Source of the DNA: Daejeonia sp002484105
GTDB taxonomy: Bacteria; Bacteroidota; Bacteroidia; Flavobacteriales; Weeksellaceae
Direction: 5' to 3'
Assembly: GCF_051175565.1 (NCBI RefSeq)
Contig: NZ_CP195105.1
Span: forward strand, 1,860,001 to 1,924,000
DNA length: 64,000 nucleotides
Below, one piece after another: positions 1 to 8,601 of the stretch; within the stretch, counting starts at the first letter, position 1, and every line of letters begins with the position of its first letter. The notes under the pieces were generated by a model. That model was not told the DNA's origin and ran no database searches. It worked only from the letters and a program-made list of their open reading frames with translations. A program made the translations under genes and the position numbers.

Positions 1-1104
1 GACTTTCAGAGAACTCAAGTCGTGTTTTTCCACCCATTCGTAGCTTTCTTTTGCAAGAGAACGGATGGCTGTAGGTGCAGTATAAAACTGATTTACCCTG
101 TGCTTTTCAATGACTTCCCAAAATCTGTCTGGCTCCGGATAGGTGGGTACGCCTTCAAAGATGACGGTGGTGGCACCGTTCAGAAGTGGCCCATAGACAA
201 TATAAGAATGGCCGGTAATCCAGCCAATATCGGCCGTACACCAATAGACATCATTTTCGCGGTAGTTAAAGACGTTTTTGAAGGTGTAGGCGGTATAAAC
301 CATATATCCAGCGCAGGTGTGCAACATTCCCTTAGGCTTCCCGGTCGAGCCTGAAGTGTACAAAATGAAAAGCGGATCTTCGGCATCCATAATTTTTGTG
401 ACAAAATCCGAAGAGGCTTTTTCATAAAGCGCATCAAGGAAAATATCGCGCCCTTCCTTCATTTTTACCTCGGTATGGGTACGTTTTATGACGAGAACTT
501 TCTCTACAGAAGGACATTTTTCCACCGCTTCATCAATGATGCCTTTCAGATCGATGGCTTTGTTTCCCCGGAAACTTCCGTCGGACGTAATGATGAGTTT
601 TGCCGTACAGTCGTTCACGCGGGAGGCAACTGCTGAAGCGGAAAATCCTGCAAAAATAACAGAATGTACGGCCCCCATTTTGGCACAGGCGAGCATGGCA
701 ACCGCCAGTTCCGGGATCATTGGAAGATAGATGCAGACACGGTCTCCCTTCCTGACACCCAGCTCTGTCAGTACATTGGCCATTTTACATACTCTTTCGT
801 GCAGGTCGCGGTAAGAGATATACTGTGCTTCTTCTTTCGGGTTATTGGGTTCCCAGATGATTGCAGTTTTGTCTCCACGCTCTGCAAGATGGCGGTCCAG
901 ACAGTTTTTTGCAATGTTCAGTTTTGCATTTTTAAACCATTTTATTTTGGCTTCTTCCATGTCAAACTCGACCACTTTCGTCCATCGCTGATACCACATA
1001 AAATTTTCATCGGCAATTTTGTCCCAGAATTTCTTTGGGTTTTTGATGGATTTTTTGTACTGTTTGAAGTAATCCGGCAGGTCAAGAATTGAATAATTTC
1101 TCAT
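1..1104 (-). CDS. acs: Acetyl-CoA synthetase, N-terminal part (cut by left edge)
   Basis: The reading frame starts at an ATG at 1104 and stays open for 368 codons to the window edge, so the C-terminal part is missing. It begins MRNYSILDLPDYFKQYKK and carries the ACS N-terminal region followed by the adenylate-forming P-loop, read as LFILYTSGSTGKPKG near residue 250. The enzyme activates acetate to acetyl-CoA through acetyl-AMP in the cytoplasm. It is the last visible gene of a minus-strand acetate/propionate cluster, 86 bp after a second acyl-CoA synthetase. The family is usually about 635-660 residues, so a little over half is seen. The assignment to acetate rather than another short acid is by similarity to Acs and by context. 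Confidence 0.9.
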   Translation of the reverse strand, partial: MRNYSILDLPDYFKQYKKSIKNPKKFWDKIADENFMWYQRWTKVVEFDMEEAKIKWFKNAKLNIAKNCLDRHLAERGDKTAIIWEPNNPKEEAQYISYRDLHERVCKMANVLTELGVRKGDRVCIYLPMIPELAVAMLACAKMGAVHSVIFAGFSASAVASRVNDCTAKLIITSDGSFRGNKAIDLKGIIDEAVEKCPSVEKVLVIKRTHTEVKMKEGRDIFLDALYEKASSDFVTKIMDAEDPLFILYTSGSTGKPKGMLHTCAGYMVYTAYTFKNVFNYRENDVYWCTADIGWITGHSYIVYGPLLNGATTVIFEGVPTYPEPDRFWEVIEKHRVNQFYTAPTAIRSLAKESYEWVEKHDLSSLKV

Positions 1105-1190
1105 ATATATTCAGTATTTTTTGATGTTAGTGTCTAAAAATAAAAATTTTAATTTAAATGATGTTTAATTTTTTACAGAATGTCCGGTTT

Positions 1191-3095
1191 TTAAGAGATG
1201 CTCCGGTATTCTTTAAGTTTTTCTTCTATTTCATCAACGATGCTTTCATCATCGATAGTAGAGGGGATCTGATATTCCTTTCCGTCGAGCATGGTACGGA
1301 TCAGTTTCCGTAGGATTTTGCCCGAACGGGTTTTAGGAAGCCGTTTCACCGTCATCACGTTTTTCAGGGAGGCAACAGCTCCGATTTTTTCGCGTACAAT
1401 GGTGATGACTTCTTTTTCTAGGGCTTCTTCACTGATGCTGGAGCCGGACTTCATCACGACCAGGGCAAAAGGAACCTGCCCCTTGAGGTCGTCTTCTACA
1501 CCGACAACGCAGCATTCTGCTACATGTCGGTGGCCCGATACGGCTTCTTCCATCTCTGCTGTAGAAAGTCTGTGACCGGATACATTGATAATGTCATCCA
1601 CACGTCCGGTTACGAAAATATATCCGTCTTCGTCCTGTATCGCTCCGTCTCCCGAAAAATAATATCCCGGAAATCTCGACAGATATCCAAATTTGAAACG
1701 TTCCGGATCTCTCCAGATACCCATCAGTGTACCCGGCGGCAGGGGAAGTCTGATGACAAGAAGCCCTTCATGATGGGGCTCGAGTTCGTAGCCTTCATCG
1801 TCAAAAATTTTAATATCAAATCCCGGGACGGGTTTTCCTGCAGATGCTCTTTTGATGACTGGATCTTCTACGCCGGGCATCAGAGAGAGCATCGGCCATC
1901 CGCTTTCTGTCTGCCACCAGTGGTCAATGGCGGGTACGCCGACCTTCTCCTCGTACCAGTCGAGTGTGGCAACATCGCATCTTTCGCCAGCAAGGAATTG
2001 TATGCGCAGCGACGAGATATCATATTTCCTGATGAAATCACCATCGGGATCTTCCTTTTTTATGGCACGGATGGCGGTAGGTGCACAAAACATGATGGAC
2101 ACTTTATAGTCTTCAATTATACGCCAGGTAGTACCTGCATCAGGTGTCATAATAGGTTTACCTTCAAAAATGACAGAGGTGTTGCGGTTGATAAGCGGCC
2201 CATAAATGATGAATGAATGCCCGACAACCCAGCCGATATCGGAAGCTGCCCAGAAAACTTCACCTTCCTGTGCGCCGTAAATATGTTTCATAGAAAATTT
2301 CATGGCGGTGGCGTATCCGCCGGTGTCGCGTACAACGCCTTTTGGCTTGCCGGTAGTGCCCGATGTATACAGAATATACAGCGGATGTGTAGACGCTACC
2401 GGGACGCAGTCTGCAGGTTCGGATTCGTGTATGAGATGGTAAAAGTCAGTCAGTTGTGGTTCGTTTTCCCAGTCTATTCTATGGTTCCAGAGCTGGCGGT
2501 CAAATACAATAATATGCTCCGGTTTGTATTCTGCAGCTTCTATTGCTTCTTTCACGAAAGGCAGATACGGAATTCTTTTTTTTACCTCTACTCCTGCACT
2601 TGCGGTAATCACAGCTTTTGGGGTGCAGTCGTCAATACGGATTGCGAGTTCGTGAGGGGCAAATCCACCGAAAACCACAGAGTGGGTAATGCCCAGTCTG
2701 GCACAGGCATACATGGCAATGGCGGCTTCGGGAATCATCGGCATATAGATGACGACGGTGTCTCCCTTTTTCAGTCCCAGCTTCAGGAGTCCGCCGGCAA
2801 AACGGGAAACTTTGTTCTGAAGTTCAGCAAATGAGATTTTCTGTACGACTCCGGTAACGGGAGAATCGTAGATGAAAGCTGTTTGTGTACCAAAGCCATT
2901 CCGCACATGCCGGTCTATGGCAAGATCACAAATGTTGAGTTTTCCGTCTTCAAACCAGATGGGGTAGCCGTCTTTTCCTTCCGAAAGTATGGTTTCGGGT
3001 TTCTGATACCAGTCAATTTCTGATGCCTGCTGTGCCCAGAAGTCTTCTTTTTGGTGCATGCTCTTCAGGAACATTTCATGCGCTTTCATATTCAT
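1191..3095 (-). CDS. prpE: Propionyl-CoA synthetase-like acyl-CoA ligase
   Basis: A full-length 634-residue AMP-forming acyl-CoA synthetase. The P-loop motif ILYTSGTTGKPKG lies near residue 243, the WWQTESGWP acyl-pocket motif near 390, and the C-terminal PKTRSGKILRK motif holds the catalytic, acetylation-prone lysine near 595. The N-terminal ACAS domain (MFLKSMHQKEDFWAQQA) is the PrpE type, and the protein is clearly diverged from the acetyl-CoA synthetase downstream. It would convert propionate or acetate plus CoA and ATP into the acyl-CoA. Two paralogous ligases side by side suggest a split in chain-length preference. That it is PrpE rather than a second Acs is inferred from overall pattern, not from tested residues. 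Confidence 0.8.
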   Translation of the reverse strand: MNMKAHEMFLKSMHQKEDFWAQQASEIDWYQKPETILSEGKDGYPIWFEDGKLNICDLAIDRHVRNGFGTQTAFIYDSPVTGVVQKISFAELQNKVSRFAGGLLKLGLKKGDTVVIYMPMIPEAAIAMYACARLGITHSVVFGGFAPHELAIRIDDCTPKAVITASAGVEVKKRIPYLPFVKEAIEAAEYKPEHIIVFDRQLWNHRIDWENEPQLTDFYHLIHESEPADCVPVASTHPLYILYTSGTTGKPKGVVRDTGGYATAMKFSMKHIYGAQEGEVFWAASDIGWVVGHSFIIYGPLINRNTSVIFEGKPIMTPDAGTTWRIIEDYKVSIMFCAPTAIRAIKKEDPDGDFIRKYDISSLRIQFLAGERCDVATLDWYEEKVGVPAIDHWWQTESGWPMLSLMPGVEDPVIKRASAGKPVPGFDIKIFDDEGYELEPHHEGLLVIRLPLPPGTLMGIWRDPERFKFGYLSRFPGYYFSGDGAIQDEDGYIFVTGRVDDIINVSGHRLSTAEMEEAVSGHRHVAECCVVGVEDDLKGQVPFALVVMKSGSSISEEALEKEVITIVREKIGAVASLKNVMTVKRLPKTRSGKILRKLIRTMLDGKEYQIPSTIDDESIVDEIEEKLKEYRSIS

Positions 3096-3316
3096 ATTTT
3101 TTTTAAGGTGATGCTGATGATGGGGGTTGAAAAAGCTTCAAGAGCTTATTTCAGAATATGTTTTAAATTTTAAACAAAAAACTTTTATTTCTTTACAGAC
3201 ATCTTTCGCAGATAAAGATTTGAGTAATAAAATGTAAACATGCTCTAAATTTAAAATTTTTTTTAATCTGTACAATTTTTATTATATTTTTATTTATTGA
3301 ACTGTTTTATAGCTTA

Positions 3317-3691
3317 TTAAAATGGGTTTTCTGACAGGAGCTCTTCTACTTTCTCTGTCAGTTTTTTGATGCTGTAAGGCTTGGTGATATATGCATCGGC
3401 ACCCAGTTCTTTTCCCTTACGGATGTCAGCTTCTCCTGTTTTGGCAGAAAGGAGGATGACCCTGATGTTTTTGTAATCCTGGTTGCTGCGTATTTGCTTC
3501 AGCGTGGTATAGCCGTCGATATTCGGCATCATGATGTCAAGCAGGATAACGTCTGGGATATTATCCTTAAGGATTTCCAGCACTTCGGAGCCGTCACGGG
3601 CAATAAAAATTTCGTATCCTGCTCTCCGGAAGGCATATTCCAGGGTCATGACAATTTTGTGTTCGTCGTCTGCAATTAAAATCTTCTTCAT
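3317..3691 (-). CDS. Stand-alone receiver-domain response regulator
   Basis: A 124-residue protein made of one receiver domain and nothing else. It begins MKKILIADDEHKIV with the acidic pair, has the phospho-acceptor aspartate in DVILLDIMMPNIDG near residue 52, the conserved Ser in ILLSAK and the lysine in AYITKPYS. Its ATG overlaps the TGA of the sensor kinase gene by 4 bp (ATGA), so the two are almost certainly translationally coupled and form one signalling pair. With no DNA-binding domain, it must act by protein contact or as a phosphate relay. Its place between the kinase and two acyl-CoA synthetase genes points to control of acetate use, but that is inference. Confidence 0.9.
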   Translation of the reverse strand: MKKILIADDEHKIVMTLEYAFRRAGYEIFIARDGSEVLEILKDNIPDVILLDIMMPNIDGYTTLKQIRSNQDYKNIRVILLSAKTGEADIRKGKELGADAYITKPYSIKKLTEKVEELLSENPF

Positions 3692-6375
3692 AGGGTTTTG
3701 CTTTTTTCTGTTGTTCCGCAGTGATGATCTGGAAGGCTGTTATCGGGAAGTTCTATGGTGATGACCACGCCAAGAGCCTCGTTTTCTGCGCGTATACTGC
3801 CATGATGAGCATCTGTTATTTTTTTGCAGATGGCCAGACCGAGCCCGCTGCCGACAGGTTTTCTGATATTTTGGTTTTTGCTTTGGTAGAATTTATCAAA
3901 TACAAAACCGAGATCGTCTTGCGGTATCTGCTTTCCGGTGTTGAATACCGAGATTTGCAGATGATTTCCAATATTACGGAATTTGGTCTGGATCATTCCC
4001 TGCAAATGGGCAAATTTCACGGCATTCCCAAGTATATTCTGGATCACCTGGATTATTTTGTTTTCGTCGTATATGTAATTTTCCTGTTGCAGAAGATTGA
4101 CAATGGAGTGGTGGAGATTCTTCTGTTTCATGAGCTGGAAAAGTGGTTTTGAAGCTTTGTGGTATGTCTCCAGGATGTTGTGTCGGCTGAGGTTCAACGA
4201 TACAGTTCCGGCCTCAAGTTTGTCAAGGTAGAGAATGTCATTGATAATTTCTGCAAGACGGTCGGATTCGGAAATGATATTTTCGAGAAATTCTTTTTTA
4301 ATAGCTGCAGGCATGCCTTCGTCGTCCATCAGAATTTCGCTTGTAGCACGTATTGCGGTGATTGGGGTGCGGAGTTCGTGGGCCACAGAATCGAGAAAGT
4401 CGTCTTTCTGCCGGTCTTTAAAGATCAGGTTTTCGTTGGCGGTCTGCAGTTTTTCTGAAAGTTTCCTCAACTCTGCGGACTGCTCCTGAAGCTGCTTGTT
4501 CAATGTGATGTTTTCTTTGGATTCTTCGAGGATTTTCAGGACTTCCGGAAGCGATATGCGGTCTTCTTTTGTAACGCCTTCAATCAGGATTTTTGCAGAA
4601 GCGGTTCCGATCCTGCCGCTCAGCAGGTTTTCGGAGAATTTGATGAAGCGGGCATCGGCTGTATCCCGTTCGTCGGTTATATTGTATTTCAGATTAAAAA
4701 TTTTCAATGCCTGCCGGGTCTTTTTTTCGCCCAGAAAGCGAATGAGTATTTTCTGGATTTCCGAAATGCTCGCCGTTCCTTTCCAGATGTAGGCATTTTC
4801 ATGATTGCGTATATAGGCGTCGATATCTACATATATTTCGGCATAGTTCCGGTCGCGGTAGCTTCCTACAGTGCTCACCGAAAGGATGATGTAACAGGCG
4901 GTGTTCGTCAGGATGCTCCAGAAAAATACATTGGTAATCTCGTCCAGATACGGGATTTTGAAGAACCGGAAAAGCCAGCTGTCATTCACTTCAGGTACAT
5001 AAAACGGCAGTACCAGATTGATATAGCAAATCAGCATGCCTGCAATAATTCCGGTTACGGTTCCCAGAAAAGTGCCGCGTCTCCAAAGGATGGCTCCGAA
5101 AAATGACGGTGCCAGCTGTGCAATCATCACAAAGGAAATCATCCCGATGGAGAAGAGCGAAGAGGTATCCAGTACATATTTGTAGAAGATAAATCCGCTG
5201 ATAATCAGGAAGAAAATTCCGAATTTTCGTATGTTGACTATGGTCTTGGTATTGTCGTTTTCATTTTTGATTTTAAATCGGTCCAGCCAGCCATAGGGAA
5301 TAATCAGGTTGTTGGACAACATCACCGATAGTGATATACTGGAAACGATTATCATGGAAATACAGGCGCTCAGTCCACCGAAGAAAACCATGGCAGCAAT
5401 GGCGATGTTTCCGAATTTCTGTGGAATCAGGATGGAATAAAATTCCGGGTTGACGGTTTCTCCTGCAAAGAGAATGCGTCCGCCCCAGGCTATCGGGAAT
5501 ACAAAGATATTCATCAGAAGAAGATACAGCGGAAAGAGCCAGATTGCGGTGTGCAGATGTTTCTCTTTACGGTTTTCGATAATGGTGGTATGGAACTGCC
5601 TGGGGAGCAGAAATATTGCCGACATAGAAATCATCGACATCAGCATCCAGTTGAAACTCCCTTCCAATCCCCGGAAGGTGTTTTTTTCTGTAAAATCGGG
5701 AAGTTTTGAAGCTTTTTCGTAAATATCCTCAAACCCATTGAAGACACCGTATACCACAAAAAAACCAAGGACGGAAAAGAATATCAGTTTCAGAAAACTT
5801 TCGGCCGCCACTGCAGAGATGATGCCTGATCTTTTTTCCGATGCATCCACATAACGTGTGCCATAATAGGATGAGAATACGGCAATAATGAATACTACGT
5901 ATGTGGAGGTGTCCAGAAATATACTTTGCTGTGCCAGTGTATCCGTCAGCAGATGGAAGGTTTCGGATATCGCTTTGATCTGAAGACCGATGTACGGGAT
6001 GATGGCCATCAGGCAGACCAACGCTATCAAAGCACCCAAAAAACGGCTGTTTCCGTATCGGAGTGAAATAAAATCGGCTATGGAACTGATTTTGTTCACC
6101 CGCGAGATCCGGATAATTTTTTTGTTAATGTAGATCCATGCCGGAATAATGATGACAGGGCCTGTGTAGATTGTGAGATACTCCAGTCCCGTATTGGACG
6201 CAACGCCAATGCTACCGTAGTACGTCCATGCCGTACAATACACCGCAAGAGAGAGCGAATAGAGGTACGGATTGTTCAGCCAGAACGGACTTTTTTTCCT
6301 TTCTGCAAATGCGGCAATAAGGAAAAGAAGCCCCAGATAAAGGATAATCAGGATGAACAACAGCAGACTACTCAT
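3688..6375 (-). CDS. Sodium:solute symporter-histidine kinase fusion
   Basis: An 895-residue membrane sensor. Roughly residues 1-480 are a many-span SSF (SLC5/PutP-like) transporter module. A linker with coiled-coil character follows near 600-650, then the dimerisation/phosphoacceptor motif SVAHELRTPITAIR near 660 and an HATPase domain with N, G1 and G2 boxes (GSGLGLAICKK near 855). This layout is that of CbrA/CrbS-type kinases, known in other bacteria to link solute or acetate sensing to acs expression. Here it sits 3 bp after a small membrane protein gene and is coupled to a receiver-only partner. Whether the SSF module transports acetate or only senses it cannot be read from sequence. Confidence 0.92.
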   Translation of the reverse strand: MSSLLLFILIILYLGLLFLIAAFAERKKSPFWLNNPYLYSLSLAVYCTAWTYYGSIGVASNTGLEYLTIYTGPVIIIPAWIYINKKIIRISRVNKISSIADFISLRYGNSRFLGALIALVCLMAIIPYIGLQIKAISETFHLLTDTLAQQSIFLDTSTYVVFIIAVFSSYYGTRYVDASEKRSGIISAVAAESFLKLIFFSVLGFFVVYGVFNGFEDIYEKASKLPDFTEKNTFRGLEGSFNWMLMSMISMSAIFLLPRQFHTTIIENRKEKHLHTAIWLFPLYLLLMNIFVFPIAWGGRILFAGETVNPEFYSILIPQKFGNIAIAAMVFFGGLSACISMIIVSSISLSVMLSNNLIIPYGWLDRFKIKNENDNTKTIVNIRKFGIFFLIISGFIFYKYVLDTSSLFSIGMISFVMIAQLAPSFFGAILWRRGTFLGTVTGIIAGMLICYINLVLPFYVPEVNDSWLFRFFKIPYLDEITNVFFWSILTNTACYIILSVSTVGSYRDRNYAEIYVDIDAYIRNHENAYIWKGTASISEIQKILIRFLGEKKTRQALKIFNLKYNITDERDTADARFIKFSENLLSGRIGTASAKILIEGVTKEDRISLPEVLKILEESKENITLNKQLQEQSAELRKLSEKLQTANENLIFKDRQKDDFLDSVAHELRTPITAIRATSEILMDDEGMPAAIKKEFLENIISESDRLAEIINDILYLDKLEAGTVSLNLSRHNILETYHKASKPLFQLMKQKNLHHSIVNLLQQENYIYDENKIIQVIQNILGNAVKFAHLQGMIQTKFRNIGNHLQISVFNTGKQIPQDDLGFVFDKFYQSKNQNIRKPVGSGLGLAICKKITDAHHGSIRAENEALGVVITIELPDNSLPDHHCGTTEKSKTL

Positions 6376-6378
6376 AGC

Positions 6379-6573
6379 TTATTCGTCAAATTTCCGGAAG
6401 ACCAGGAAGGAGGCTGCTGAAGAAGCCAGCCAAACCGTAAAGATATAAACGTAAACGGCCGGCAGACCGGCGATGTTTTCAGCAGAATTAAACAGAAGCA
6501 AAACCGGTGCATTGAACAGTACAAAAAGTACCATGCTCAGTATCACCAGTTTTTGCTTGTGTCTTTTTTTCAT
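6379..6573 (-). CDS. Small two-span membrane protein preceding the SSF kinase
   Basis: A 64-residue protein with two hydrophobic segments, around residues 9-28 and 38-57, and a basic N terminus (MKKRHKQK). Its stop is 3 bp before the start of the SSF-histidine kinase gene, which supports a shared transcript and perhaps a structural partnership. Small membrane proteins often precede SSF transporters, as a DUF485-type subunit precedes ActP, though I do not recognise that exact family here. The function is unknown. A role in stabilising or modulating the kinase's transporter module is only a guess from position. Confidence 0.7.
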   Translation of the reverse strand: MKKRHKQKLVILSMVLFVLFNAPVLLLFNSAENIAGLPAVYVYIFTVWLASSAASFLVFRKFDE

Positions 6574-6705
6574 TGTTTCAGCGTGTTGTCTGACGAAGAA
6601 TCGGGATACATTTTGTTACAATTGTATTCAGAATCCGGAGGCATTTTGCCATGGTTTTGTCAGAATGCCTTTCCGGAGTTTCGTATCTCATTTCTTCCGT
6701 TTGTT

Positions 6706-6933
6706 TTACATATTATCATGGGAATACTCTCCCTTCAGTGAGTACCAGCCGAAAACCACAAGGCCTCCACAGATAATCGGCAGCAGAATCAGCAGGATGA
6801 TGATACCGAATACCAGATCTTCCTGTTTGCCCGATGCTATTTTCGGAATTCCGAATACAGTCAGTCCATAATAGAGTACTACGGCAGCCAGAGCAAACCA
6901 TACAATACCCAGAATTTTTTTTATTGCGTCCAT
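6706..6933 (-). CDS. Small membrane protein, DUF6814-like
   Basis: A 75-residue protein with two strongly hydrophobic stretches, about residues 9-27 and 42-63, and a charged tail ending GEYSHDNM. It lies 61 bp after the MFS transporter gene on the same strand and before the SSF-kinase pair. Proteins of this size and pattern accompany MHS-type MFS transporters in Flavobacteriia and are annotated as DUF6814; I recognise the resemblance but cannot verify it. Overlapping short frames here give no sensible protein. Function unknown; likely co-transcribed with the transporter. Confidence 0.7.
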   Translation of the reverse strand: MDAIKKILGIVWFALAAVVLYYGLTVFGIPKIASGKQEDLVFGIIILLILLPIICGGLVVFGWYSLKGEYSHDNM

Positions 6934-6994
6934 AATTGTTGTTGGTTAAAGTTAAATAAAAATGAAATACGATGAACTATTAAAATTGTGAAGA

Positions 6995-8581
6995 TTATTC
7001 GCGTATTTTATTGCTGTTTTTCAGGTAGATAACACCGATGATGAAACATACTGCCGCTACACCGATCGGATACCACAATCCTTCAAGATACCAGGTTTCA
7101 TGTCCGGATTCTTTCCCTGTTGTAACGAGATAGGTGGCTACTGCCGGAAGAAGTCCGCCAAAAATACCGTTACCAATATGATAAGGAAGTGACATAGAAG
7201 TATAACGGATGCGTACCGGGAACATTTCTACAAGGAATGCAGCAATCGGTCCGTATACCATCGTTACAAAAATTACCTGGATAAACACAAGGAAAATCAG
7301 CTTCCATCGGGTACTGTCATTGACGTGGATGGATTGGGAGACTTTTGCAGCTTCCGGTTTGTCACCTTTCGTATAAATATGGTCTGCAGATGCGGCGGCC
7401 CAATGTACAACGGAGTCTTTTTTCATCGTAGTGCCATCGGCATAGGAGACTTCCTTGTGGAAGGTAACCAGGCTGTCAGTTGCAATTTCGTCATGAACTT
7501 TTACCGTTCTGGTATCAGAAATATTCTGTATGGACTTGTCTTTCAGGCTGACGGATTCGTACATGGTTTTATAGATCGGGCGGTAGGCGAGAACGGCAAT
7601 CAGCATTCCGGTCATCATGATGACTTTTCTGCCGACTTTATCGGAAAGCCATCCGAAGAAAACAAAAAACGGTGTGCCAAGGAACAGTGCAAGTGCCATC
7701 AGTGAGTCTACCTGTTGCGATTCTATATTCATTACTTTCTGCAGGAAACTCATGGCATAGAACTGTCCGGTATACCATACCACGCCCTGTCCCATAGCTG
7801 CTCCAAAGAGCGCTAGAAGAACAAACTTGAAGTTGAATTTGTTTCCAAATGATTCCTTCAAAGGATTGGTAGAGGTTTTTCCTTCTTTTTTGGCTTTGGC
7901 AAAAAGCGGAGATTCTTTCATATTCCTTCGGATGATATACGAAACGCCTACCATCAGGATAGACACCCAGAAAGGGATTCTCCAGCCCCAGCTGTCAAAT
8001 TCTTCTGCCGAAAGCGATGTTTTGGTCACGAGGATGACAATCAGTGAAATGAAAAGTCCGGCGGTAGCTGTGGTCTGAATCCATGATGTCCAGTAGCCTC
8101 TGCGGTTGGGTTGAGAATATTCGGCTACATAGGTTGCAGCGCCTCCGTATTCTCCGCCAAGAGCAAGTCCCTGCAGAAGGCGCAGCACCAGCACCAGCAG
8201 TGGTGCGAGAAATCCGATGGTTTCGTAGGACGGGATACATCCGATCAGGAATGTGGAAAATCCCATGATGAGCAGGGTAACCAGGAAGGTATACTTACGC
8301 CCGATCATATCGCCGAGTCTTCCGAAAAACAGGGCTCCAAAAGGACGTACGACAAATCCTGCTGCAAAGGTGGCAAGGGTGGACAGGAAAGCTGCCGTGG
8401 GATTGTCTGCCGGGAAAAACTTCGTAGCCAGCACTACGGCCAGGCTTCCGAAAATGTAAAAGTCATACCACTCGATGAGGGTTCCTAATGATGACGCCAT
8501 GATGACGCCCCATATCGTTCTGTTTCTTGTCTTTTCGTCTGCAGGAAGTTCTGCATTCTGAGAATAATTCTGTTCGCTCAT
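6995..8581 (-). CDS. MFS transporter, metabolite:H+ symporter (MHS) family
   Basis: A 528-residue inner-membrane transporter. The N-terminal half has the MHS signatures SLGTLIEWYDFYIFG near residue 31 and GRLGDMIGRKYTF near 107, plus the RLLQGLALGGEYGGA motif in span 4. These are typical of organic-acid, proline or alpha-ketoglutarate proton symporters. It is longer than the usual ~430-450 residues because of a hydrophilic insert of about 85 residues near positions 345-430, between two predicted spans of the second half. It begins 20 bp after the porin gene, so outer- and inner-membrane uptake are probably co-expressed. Substrate is not proven; the acyl-CoA ligases downstream suggest a short-chain organic acid. 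Confidence 0.88.
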   Translation of the reverse strand: MSEQNYSQNAELPADEKTRNRTIWGVIMASSLGTLIEWYDFYIFGSLAVVLATKFFPADNPTAAFLSTLATFAAGFVVRPFGALFFGRLGDMIGRKYTFLVTLLIMGFSTFLIGCIPSYETIGFLAPLLVLVLRLLQGLALGGEYGGAATYVAEYSQPNRRGYWTSWIQTTATAGLFISLIVILVTKTSLSAEEFDSWGWRIPFWVSILMVGVSYIIRRNMKESPLFAKAKKEGKTSTNPLKESFGNKFNFKFVLLALFGAAMGQGVVWYTGQFYAMSFLQKVMNIESQQVDSLMALALFLGTPFFVFFGWLSDKVGRKVIMMTGMLIAVLAYRPIYKTMYESVSLKDKSIQNISDTRTVKVHDEIATDSLVTFHKEVSYADGTTMKKDSVVHWAAASADHIYTKGDKPEAAKVSQSIHVNDSTRWKLIFLVFIQVIFVTMVYGPIAAFLVEMFPVRIRYTSMSLPYHIGNGIFGGLLPAVATYLVTTGKESGHETWYLEGLWYPIGVAAVCFIIGVIYLKNSNKIRE

Positions 8582-8601
8582 AATATTTTGTTGATGTTAG
8601 G

